Source: Bacillota bacterium
GTDB taxonomy: Bacteria > Bacillota > Clostridia > Christensenellales > Christensenellaceae
Assembly (NCBI GenBank): GCA_023393165.1
Contig: JAEWMJ010000036.1
Span: forward strand, 1-64,000
DNA length: 64,000 nt
Direction: 5' to 3'
The position numbers and the translations under genes are program-made. Under the pieces are notes generated by a model. The model searched no databases. It had not been told where the DNA came from and was given only the letters and a program-made list of their open reading frames with translations. Positions 57,793-64,000 of the stretch are shown here, piece by piece. Every line of letters begins with the position of its first letter. Within the stretch, counting starts at the first letter, position 1.

Positions 57793-59307
57793 ATGGAAAT
57801 TACAGCCAATATCAGGATAGACGCAAACGCAGTTATCTCTCCCATAGACGAGCGCCTGTACGGGTCGTTTATAGAGCATATGGGACGCGCCGTTTATACG
57901 GGTATATACGAGCCCGGCCACGCGTTTTCAAACAAGGACGGATTTCGCGAGGATGTAATCGATCTGATAAAGCCGATGAACATCCCCGTTATCCGCTATC
58001 CCGGCGGCAATTTTGTCTCAGGCTACCGCTGGGAAGACGGGGTCGGCCCCAAAGCTTCCCGGCCCGTCCGGCCCGAGCCTGCATGGTTTGCCCTGGAGAC
58101 CAACCAGGTGGGGACGGATGAATTTATGGATTTCCTCAGATATGTGGGCGCAAAACCCATGCTTGCGGTCAACCTGGGCACCCGCGGAGCGCAGGACGCC
58201 GCCAATCTGCTGGAATACTGCAACTTTCCCGGCGGCACATACTACAGCGATATGCGTATTGCGAACGGATACCCCATGCCCCACAACGTTAAATTGTGGT
58301 GTTTGGGAAACGAAATGGACGGCCCTTGGCAGATATGCGCCAAGACGGCCGACGAATACGGGCGGCTGGCCCGCGAAACGGCAAAAATGATGAAATGGCT
58401 GGATCCCGGTATAGAGCTGGTGGTATGCGGCAGTTCATACCGGGAAATGCCGACATACGGGGACTGGGAACGCGCCGTTTTAAGGCACACGTATGATTAT
58501 GCAGACTATCTCTCGCTTCACACATATTATATGAATACGGACGGCGACATCCCGTCTTTTCTTGCAAGCAGCGCAAGGATGGACCGGTTCATAAAGGAAG
58601 TCGCGGCCATATGCGCTGAAATCAAGGCTGAAAAAGGTTCAGAAAAAGAAATATATCTTTCTTTTGACGAATGGAACGTTTGGTATCACTTTAATAAAGA
58701 CTGCGGGCAGCCGCCCAAATGGACGGAAGCGCGCCCCATAGAAGAAGAGCGCTATGATTTTGCCGACGCACTGCTTGTGGGCAGCATGCTGACGACCCTC
58801 ATCAACAACGCGGATGTGGTCAAGATCGCATGCCTTGCGCAGCTGGTCAACACAATCGCCCCCATTATGACCGAGCCGCAGGGGCGCGCCTGGGCGCAAA
58901 CCATCTATTATCCCTTTTTATACACATCGCAAAGAGGACGCGGAACCGCGCTGAAGGTTGAATTGGACGCTCCTTCGTACAACTGCCGGGCCGGGGAAGG
59001 CATTCCCTTCATCGACTGCGCCGCGGTGTTTTCCCGGGAAGAAAATGAGATCGCCGTATTTATGGTAAATAAGAATCTCAATGACGATATCCCCTGCCAA
59101 TTGTTCCTTTCAGGATTTTCATGCAAAGACACTCCCGGGTGGACCAGTTTATCCGGGTACGGGCCCGATGCCGTCAATACGGCGGACGGTGCGCCCGTAA
59201 AACCGGCGGCGCTTGAAGGGATCCTTTTATCCGGAAACACGCTCACATTCACGCTGCCCAAGGCATCCTGGAACATGGTGCGCCTGCCGCTCCATACGCG
59301 GGACTGA
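57793..59307 (+). CDS. abfA: GH51 alpha-L-arabinofuranosidase
   Basis: Cytoplasmic enzyme of 504 residues with a TIM barrel and C-terminal beta-domain. W-C-L-G-N-E174-M-D-G holds the acid/base and S-F-D-E293-W-N-V-W-Y the nucleophile, as in bacterial GH51. It removes terminal alpha-L-arabinofuranose from imported arabino- or arabinoxylo-oligosaccharides, complementing the beta-specific GH127. It starts after GGGAGGCC, 23 bp behind lacI. Its stop is only 5 bp from the convergent apbE stop, and no clear terminator separates them. Confidence 0.93.
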   Translation: MEITANIRIDANAVISPIDERLYGSFIEHMGRAVYTGIYEPGHAFSNKDGFREDVIDLIKPMNIPVIRYPGGNFVSGYRWEDGVGPKASRPVRPEPAWFALETNQVGTDEFMDFLRYVGAKPMLAVNLGTRGAQDAANLLEYCNFPGGTYYSDMRIANGYPMPHNVKLWCLGNEMDGPWQICAKTADEYGRLARETAKMMKWLDPGIELVVCGSSYREMPTYGDWERAVLRHTYDYADYLSLHTYYMNTDGDIPSFLASSARMDRFIKEVAAICAEIKAEKGSEKEIYLSFDEWNVWYHFNKDCGQPPKWTEARPIEEERYDFADALLVGSMLTTLINNADVVKIACLAQLVNTIAPIMTEPQGRAWAQTIYYPFLYTSQRGRGTALKVELDAPSYNCRAGEGIPFIDCAAVFSREENEIAVFMVNKNLNDDIPCQLFLSGFSCKDTPGWTSLSGYGPDAVNTADGAPVKPAALEGILLSGNTLTFTLPKASWNMVRLPLHTRD

Positions 59308-59312
59308 CTTTT

Positions 59313-60365
59313 TTATTGCCTTACATACTTTTGAAAATCATCGCTGTATTTTATTTCCCCGTTTTTAAAGACCCATAACGCTTCGGTATCGGGCAGGCTA
59401 TTGATAAGCTTGAGCCCCTGTTCAAAGGGCATGTTGAATATGGCCGTTGACAGCGCGTCCGCCATTCCGGAATCTCTGCAAACGATCGTAACGGCCGTAA
59501 AATATTCGGCCGGAAACAAGGTAGCGGGATCTATGATATGATGATATTTTTTGTCCCCCACCGTATAATACCGCTCATAATCGCCGCTCGTAACAAGAGA
59601 CATATCGCTTAAAAACGTTACCAGAAGATTTTTTTGACCGCTTTGTCCATCCGGGTTCTGCACGCCCACATTCCACAGGTCACCGGATCCGGTCTTGCGG
59701 CCTATTGCCCGCACATTTCCCCCGACGCTGATCAAACCGGAATGAAATCCGTTTTTCATGGCAATCTGCGCCACCTGTTCAACCGCGTACCCTTTTGCGA
59801 CGGCGCCCACGTCCAGGCTCATTTCCGGGTCGCTTAAGAAAACGGTGGAAGCGTTTTCATCTATGATCACCCGGCTGATATCCGTGTGCTTTGCCGCGGT
59901 TTGAAGCAGCTCCATGGGCGGCGTTTCCGCACTGTTTGGATCGTCAATTCCCCGCTCACGGTAATCATGCCAGATTTTTAGAACCGATCCAAAAGCTACA
60001 TTCACTTTTCCCTGCGTATCGTTATATTCCTTTTTGGCAAACAGAAGCAAATCGATGATTCTTTGATCCACCTTAACGGGCGCAATACCGGCATTGTCGT
60101 TGATGGTTTTCACATTGTTGACGCCTTCGTAATCATTATAAATATCGTAAAGCTCGTGATATTCTTTTAAGTTGTCGTAAATAAACTGCGCCTGTTTTGT
60201 AAATTCATCCTTGCTGTCATTATAGCCGACAATCCGGGTCAATGTATCGAACAGCACAAGAAATTCTGCTTCATATCTTTTTTCATTACCGCCGCCGCAG
60301 GCCGCGAGATTAAAAACAACGCTTACCGCCAGTAAAAATGCAATAATTCTTTTCAAACCATTCAC
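59313..60365 (-). CDS. apbE: FAD:protein FMN transferase (ApbE/FmnA)
   Basis: Membrane-anchored lipoprotein (lipobox N-L-A-A-C23) of 350 residues. D-V-G-A-V-A-K-G-Y-A-V, S-V-G-G-N-V-R-A, T-S-G-D-Y-E-R and H-H-I-I-D-P are the ApbE motifs for Mg-FAD binding. It transfers FMN onto threonine of extracytoplasmic proteins. In an EET locus it flavinylates PplA-like lipoproteins; here a PplA-like gene is immediately upstream. It corresponds to FmnA of Listeria. Confidence 0.92.
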   Translation of the reverse strand: MNGLKRIIAFLLAVSVVFNLAACGGGNEKRYEAEFLVLFDTLTRIVGYNDSKDEFTKQAQFIYDNLKEYHELYDIYNDYEGVNNVKTINDNAGIAPVKVDQRIIDLLLFAKKEYNDTQGKVNVAFGSVLKIWHDYRERGIDDPNSAETPPMELLQTAAKHTDISRVIIDENASTVFLSDPEMSLDVGAVAKGYAVEQVAQIAMKNGFHSGLISVGGNVRAIGRKTGSGDLWNVGVQNPDGQSGQKNLLVTFLSDMSLVTSGDYERYYTVGDKKYHHIIDPATLFPAEYFTAVTIVCRDSGMADALSTAIFNMPFEQGLKLINSLPDTEALWVFKNGEIKYSDDFQKYVRQ

Positions 60366-60376
60366 CTATAAACAGA

Positions 60377-60396
60377 GAGATAGGCGAGCCTATCTC
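60377..60396 (-). other. Perfect hairpin just before apbE
   Basis: GAGATAGG and CCTATCTC pair around a 4-base loop 12 bp upstream of the apbE start. It could tune ribosome access or mRNA stability. No T-tract follows. Confidence 0.5.
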
Positions 60397-60422
60397 CCAG
60401 ATTAATAGTTAGCATACTATTG

Positions 60423-60447
60423 AATAAAACAATCCTGAAATAGGATT
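60423..60447 (-). terminator. Terminator between the PplA-like gene and apbE
   Basis: On the minus strand AATCCT, a 5-base loop and AGGATT are followed by GTTTTATT, 15 bp after the lipoprotein stop. The short stem suggests partial read-through into apbE. Confidence 0.6.
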
Positions 60448-60461
60448 TTCCATTATCAATT

Positions 60462-61559
60462 TTATTTTGCGTTTGTAAAGCCTTTTTCAATGACAGCAAT
60501 AAAATCGCCGACATGAACGGTTACCGAGCTCGAAAGTTCGGCGTCCGACGGAACGCCTTCCTCGTTTACGGCAACACCCTTCACTTCGTCAACCGTTTTG
60601 CCGGCCGCGTATTTTGCGAAAGCCGCAGCCTGCTCGTTCCACTCCTTGCCTATGGAAGAAGCTTTCTTCAAACCGTAAGCCTCGCCCAGTTCGTCTTTTG
60701 ACTGAACCGCCGCCGTCAGATCGGATGTGATCTTGCCCGCCGCCGAGAAATTTACGTTTGCCTGGAACGCGTCTATAACGCTGCTCGTGATTTTACCGCC
60801 GGCGTCAAAGGTTGTAGCCGCATAAGTGGAGTAAGCCTGCGCAACCCCGTCTTTATCCGCGGCGTCCGCCGAGCTGCCAATGTTGGTTGCGATCCCCAGG
60901 CCGAGTTTGTCAGCCGATGTGGCTCCCAGATCCTGCGCGTTCGCGACCGCTTTTTCGATTGCGGCGACAAAATCGCCGATATGGATCGTAACCGAGCTCG
61001 CAAGTTCCGCATCGGACGGAACGCCTTCTTCATTTACCGCAATACCCTTTATTTCGTCAACCGTTTTTCCCTGGGCATAGGCGGCAAAAGCGTTTGCCTG
61101 TTCGAACCATTCCTTCCCGATGCTGGACGCTTTGCCCATACCGTAGTCCGCGCCAAGTTCCTGTTTGGATTTAAAAGCGGTATCAAGAGGCGTAGTTATT
61201 TTGCCCTGTGCGGAGAAATTTATTTTGGTTTGCGCCATATCTATCGCACATTTTACAATTTTCCCGTCTTTGTCAACAGTAACCGCGACCACAGTGGAAT
61301 CGGTTTCAGCAAGGCCGTCCTCCGTGCCGGCGTCCGTGGATTTTGCAACGGATGTAACGACCGCCAGGCCCGTTTTAACGGCGCCGCCCTCGGCGGGCTG
61401 AGCCGATGTTTCCGCTGTGGCTTCAGATGCCGCGGCAGAAGACGCAGCAGCCGTTTCAGCGGGAGCGCTTGACGCCGCATCATCGGTTTTTGAGCTGCAG
61501 CCGGCGAATACCATAAGTACCAGCGCAAGGCTCAAAATAAAAGCTAAAGTTTTTTTCAT
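60462..61559 (-). CDS. Duplicated PplA-like extracytoplasmic lipoprotein
   Basis: Lipoprotein of 365 residues: signal peptide with lipobox F-A-G-C21, Ala/Ser-rich tether to about 60, then two tandem repeats of about 150 residues (61-205 and 212-365). Each repeat contains S-S-I-G-K-E-W, G-K-T-V-D-E and a C-terminal P-S-D-A-E-L-x-S-S-V-T (D183-T191 and D339-T347). The neighbours apbE, eetA, eetB and dmkA point to PplA, the flavinylated electron shuttle of EET loci. The usual ApbE target D-x3-S/T-G-A-T is not seen; the repeated D-A-E-L-x-S-S-V-T is the best candidate site. Confidence 0.75.
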   Translation of the reverse strand: MKKTLAFILSLALVLMVFAGCSSKTDDAASSAPAETAAASSAAASEATAETSAQPAEGGAVKTGLAVVTSVAKSTDAGTEDGLAETDSTVVAVTVDKDGKIVKCAIDMAQTKINFSAQGKITTPLDTAFKSKQELGADYGMGKASSIGKEWFEQANAFAAYAQGKTVDEIKGIAVNEEGVPSDAELASSVTIHIGDFVAAIEKAVANAQDLGATSADKLGLGIATNIGSSADAADKDGVAQAYSTYAATTFDAGGKITSSVIDAFQANVNFSAAGKITSDLTAAVQSKDELGEAYGLKKASSIGKEWNEQAAAFAKYAAGKTVDEVKGVAVNEEGVPSDAELSSSVTVHVGDFIAVIEKGFTNAK

Positions 61560-61586
61560 GTTATTTCCTCCATTATTGATATATAT

Positions 61587-62117
61587 TTACGCCAGCCGTT
61601 TGAAAGCCGGCAAAATACCCCTTAATATAACGGATGTAACCACACCCGCAGCCACCCCCGATATCAGCAGGACAGGGAGATATCCCCATAAGAACATATC
61701 CGTATAAATATACGAAACAACCGTAAACTGCCCCAGGTTATGAAAAACAGCTCCAAAAACGCTCAGGATCAGATAGGAGATCCTGTCTTTAAACAGCAGC
61801 ATCAGCAGCATCATTACGGCCAGCGAAACAAGCCCGCCGGATAAGCTCAACAAGCCTGCCATGCCGCCCCTCATCATGAATATGAAGGAGGCCTTCAGTA
61901 CGGCGATCATGATTGCCCTGTTCCTTCCCAGAAAAAACAGAGCGTACATAACGGCGATATTTGAAAGGCCAAGCTTGACGCCCGGAACGGGAACCGGGAC
62001 AGGCAATGCATTTTCAACCATGGAAAGCACAAGCGCCAGCGCGAATATAAGCCCTGTCAGTACCAATTGCCTTGTATGGTTTGATTTTTTGTTTTTCGTT
62101 TTTAGGATACTGTTCAT
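61587..62117 (-). CDS. eetB: EetB-like Gx-transporter-family membrane protein
   Basis: Integral membrane protein of 176 residues with about five helices. P-V-P-G-V-K-L-G-L-S-N and F-M-M-R-G-G-M-A-G-L-L-S-L-S-G-G are the hallmark of the Gx-transporter/heptaprenyl-diphosphate-synthase-component-I-like family that contains EetB. It partners EetA in the extracellular electron transfer apparatus, probably handling a quinone or flavin. It lies 6 bp after eetA. Confidence 0.87.
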   Translation of the reverse strand: MNSILKTKNKKSNHTRQLVLTGLIFALALVLSMVENALPVPVPVPGVKLGLSNIAVMYALFFLGRNRAIMIAVLKASFIFMMRGGMAGLLSLSGGLVSLAVMMLLMLLFKDRISYLILSVFGAVFHNLGQFTVVSYIYTDMFLWGYLPVLLISGVAAGVVTSVILRGILPAFKRLA

Positions 62118-62123
62118 ATATTT

Positions 62124-62522
62124 CTAATTCCCTGCGATAATATCAATATCGCCGTCCCCTCCATCCCGCGGAACGATCTTCAGTATAATTCCATTGGGCA
62201 GACAGGCCGCCGATTGCCCCGGCGTGCGCAGTATTCCCGAATGGATACAGATTTTGTCCGGGCAGTCCGATTCCACAAAGGCGATGCCCCCGTCCGGGTA
62301 CAGGTGAAAAACGACATTTTCGTCCTGGGGTATGGAAAAGGTCCTGTCTTCGCCCGTATTCAGTTCCACAGTTTCCACCAGCTGCGAGTAGTAATAGATC
62401 TCCGCGACCGCGGATTTATCTGAAACGTAGCTTCTGTAGATCAGGAAACCCGTAATTGCGGCGGCTATGATGACCAGCAGCACCACTATATCCGTTTTTT
62501 TGAAAAACTTTTTTCCGCTCAA
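62124..62522 (-). CDS. eetA: EetA-like NusG-domain-II protein
   Basis: Protein of 132 residues with one N-terminal transmembrane helix and an extracytoplasmic NusG domain II. V-E-S-D-C-P-D-K-I-C and C-L-P-N-G-I-I-L-K-I supply three conserved cysteines. It begins at a TTG codon directly after the dmkA stop. It forms the EetAB pair required for flavin-based extracellular electron transfer in Listeria. Confidence 0.86.
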   Translation of the reverse strand: MSGKKFFKKTDIVVLLVIIAAAITGFLIYRSYVSDKSAVAEIYYYSQLVETVELNTGEDRTFSIPQDENVVFHLYPDGGIAFVESDCPDKICIHSGILRTPGQSAACLPNGIILKIVPRDGGDGDIDIIAGN

Positions 62523-62523
62523 T

Positions 62524-63426
62524 TTAAAACAATACCCCGCTTAAAAAGATCAAAAGCGTGTTGCTTCCCATGATGATGATAAAATTTTTGATCGACCCGT
62601 TGAACGTGGTCGCTTTGTCCTGCTTTTTCAAAAAAGCGTTGATATTCTTCTGCACAGGAACAATGGTAAGCAGGAAGGCAAGGCAAAGAGGCGGAAATAT
62701 CCGGAGCGCAACCAGGGCGATTGCCGCGGCATATGTTGCGTAATAGAGGCCGATATACAGATACAGGGCCTTTTTTCCGAGATAATACGGCAGCGTATAC
62801 CTTTTGACCGCAATATCCCTTTCCACGTCGCAGATGTTATTGGCAAGCATGATATTAGCGGTGGTACAGACCGGCAGGACCGAAAACAGGATCAGCCCCA
62901 AAACAGGCCGTATCTGCAGGCTCAGCGCAACCGTTCCGGCGTCAACGCCCAGCGTGAGGAAAGTTCCCTCCGGCATGTTGATGTACAGAAGTATAAAGGG
63001 CAGCAGCAGGCCGTAAAATATCCCCGATAAAGCTTCCCCCCAGGGCTGCCTGGAGATGGGGACAGGCCCGGCCGTATAGAGGAGGCCGCATAAAAAGCAA
63101 AGGCCTCCAAGCAGCAGGACCACAATATCGGTTCGGTACGCCAGATAAAGCCCCAGCGCCGCGCTGACGGATAACAGCAGCACAATGACCGAAAACGCCC
63201 TTTTTCTTTGAAACTGCAATTTTTGGCCGTTTGTCTTTGTATCGATGTAGTTATTGACCGCAGTTGTTGTGAGGTCAAACAAAAACATGGAAGCAAAGAA
63301 AACGGACGTCAGTTCCCAATTGATCGCCAGGTCTTTATAAAAAAGCCAGGCGATCGTGATGAGAAACGCAAACAGGCTTGTGATTTTTGTTTTTATTTCT
63401 ACAAAGTCCAAAAATCGATGAATCAC
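62524..63426 (-). CDS. dmkA: UbiA-family polyprenyltransferase (DmkA/MenA-like)
   Basis: Membrane enzyme of 300 residues with about eight or nine helices. N-N-Y-I-D-T-K-T-N-G and N-N-I-C-D-V-E-R-D are the two aspartate-rich prenyl-diphosphate motifs. It attaches a polyprenyl chain to dihydroxynaphthoate, making the dedicated demethylmenaquinone used by EET. It starts at GTG after AAGAGG. With the polyprenyl synthase upstream it forms the lipid-quinone part of the locus. Confidence 0.86.
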   Translation of the reverse strand: MIHRFLDFVEIKTKITSLFAFLITIAWLFYKDLAINWELTSVFFASMFLFDLTTTAVNNYIDTKTNGQKLQFQRKRAFSVIVLLLSVSAALGLYLAYRTDIVVLLLGGLCFLCGLLYTAGPVPISRQPWGEALSGIFYGLLLPFILLYINMPEGTFLTLGVDAGTVALSLQIRPVLGLILFSVLPVCTTANIMLANNICDVERDIAVKRYTLPYYLGKKALYLYIGLYYATYAAAIALVALRIFPPLCLAFLLTIVPVQKNINAFLKKQDKATTFNGSIKNFIIIMGSNTLLIFLSGVLF

Positions 63427-63435
63427 GTTAACCTC

Positions 63436-64000
63436 TTAAAATTCGCGGTAAACCTTGTTTAATATCCCGGTGAGAGCCTCTTTCTTCTCTTCCGGCGCGT
63501 CAAGCTCCCCGATGAGGCGGAGAGACTTGCCGTAATATTTTTTTGCAATCATCCGCGCAAAGGCAATCCCGCCGGCTTGTTTCACAGCCTCGTTGATCTC
63601 GTTCCTTGATATAAGCGTCGTCTTTATAACTTCCTTAAAGCCCTTGAGATTTTGGATGGCCCGTATCAGCGGAAGTGTGATCACGTTCTGTTCGAAATCG
63701 GATTGGACGGGCTTTTGCGCCACGCTCTCGTCCGCCTCAAAATCCATGCAATCGTCAATCAGCTGAAATATCATTCCGATCTGCCGGCCAAGCCGCCTGT
63801 ATTTGTTTATTTCTTTTGCGCCGCATCCGCTGAATACGGCTCCGGCGCAAAAGGACGCTTCAAACAGGGCTGCGGTTTTGCCGGATATAATTTTGAGATA
63901 CTGAAAAACCGTCAGGTTCAGATTCCCGTTGTTGATATGCTGATTCAGCTCGCCAAGGCATATCCTGGCGACATAATCCGGCAGATTCAGGTTTTGCATG
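63436..64000 (-). CDS. Polyprenyl diphosphate synthase, C-terminal part (DmkB-like)
   Basis: The gene continues beyond the window; 187 residues are visible. G-M-I-F-Q-L-I-D-D-C-M-D-F is the second aspartate-rich motif of trans-prenyl synthases, and G-K-T-A-A-L-F precedes it. The first DDxxD motif would lie outside. It supplies the isoprenoid chain to DmkA and completes the DmkB-DmkA-EetA-EetB-PplA-FmnA order, with Ndh2 not visible. Confidence 0.85.
   Translation of the reverse strand, partial: MQNLNLPDYVARICLGELNQHINNGNLNLTVFQYLKIISGKTAALFEASFCAGAVFSGCGAKEINKYRRLGRQIGMIFQLIDDCMDFEADESVAQKPVQSDFEQNVITLPLIRAIQNLKGFKEVIKTTLISRNEINEAVKQAGGIAFARMIAKKYYGKSLRLIGELDAPEEKKEALTGILNKVYREF

Noticed and set aside
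1..64000. CRISPR arrays, tRNA or rRNA genes
   Set aside because: I saw no regularly spaced direct repeats and no cloverleaf or rRNA-like sequence while reading, though a dedicated scan was not run.

Overview
The window looks like part of a chromosome from an anaerobic, Gram-positive Clostridia-type bacterium. The evidence is strong AGGAGG-type ribosome sites with some TTG/GTG starts, lipoproteins with Ala/Ser-rich linkers, a complete set of [FeFe]-hydrogenase maturases, a c-di-AMP riboswitch and a flavin-based extracellular electron transfer locus. I cannot name the family or species from sequence alone. No rRNA, tRNA, CRISPR array or intact transposon was seen.

Layout. 1-290 is a mobile-element scar: the first codons of a possible IS1182-like transposase, a decayed REP-associated (RAYT) transposase and a REP hairpin. 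687-5198 (minus) is a ribose-type sugar ABC importer followed by deoC. 6194-7337 (minus) is dapB behind a promoter, a c-di-AMP (ydaO/yuaA) riboswitch and a terminator. 7528-11177 holds telA facing a two-gene operon for a membrane coiled-coil protein and a solute-binding/VWA fusion. 11480-18600 holds a Ca-type P-ATPase, a HAD phosphatase, an MFS exporter, a methyltransferase and a CYP152 peroxygenase. 18794-25846 is a glycoside operon (FAD enzyme, MFS, DUF2804, GH2) with a divergent ArsR-type regulator. 25866-27957 has a DinB-like protein, and a TetR operon that encodes an overlooked 52-residue Cys-rich protein and a membrane protein.

27974-33498 is the most unusual segment: a stand-alone condensation-domain enzyme, two Nif11-type leader peptides and an 8-Cys small protein on the minus strand, divergent from a large STAND/winged-helix regulator. 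The small-protein promoter carries a tandem direct repeat at its -35. No standard RiPP maturase is nearby.

33556-39196 is the hydrogenase-maturation operon (TM1266-like, hydE, hydG, hydF, aspA) with a structured leader and a palindromic promoter site. 39285-41195 is a TetR/nitroreductase pair. 41382-47158 is a poly-HAMP chemoreceptor with CheW, then a two-component system. 47356-59307 is an arabinan/arabinoside utilisation region: ABC importer, YesL-like protein, MsmK-like ATPase, araA, GH127, LacI regulator and GH51, with three related operators between GH127 and lacI. 59313-64000 (minus) is an EET locus: polyprenyl synthase (cut by the window end), prenyltransferase, EetA, EetB, a duplicated PplA-like lipoprotein and the flavin transferase ApbE/FmnA.

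Together the genes describe a fermenter that imports plant-derived pentosides, disposes of electrons through hydrogenase and extracellular flavin routes, and carries a small peptide system of unknown role. Functions are assigned from recalled family motifs; no database search was run.
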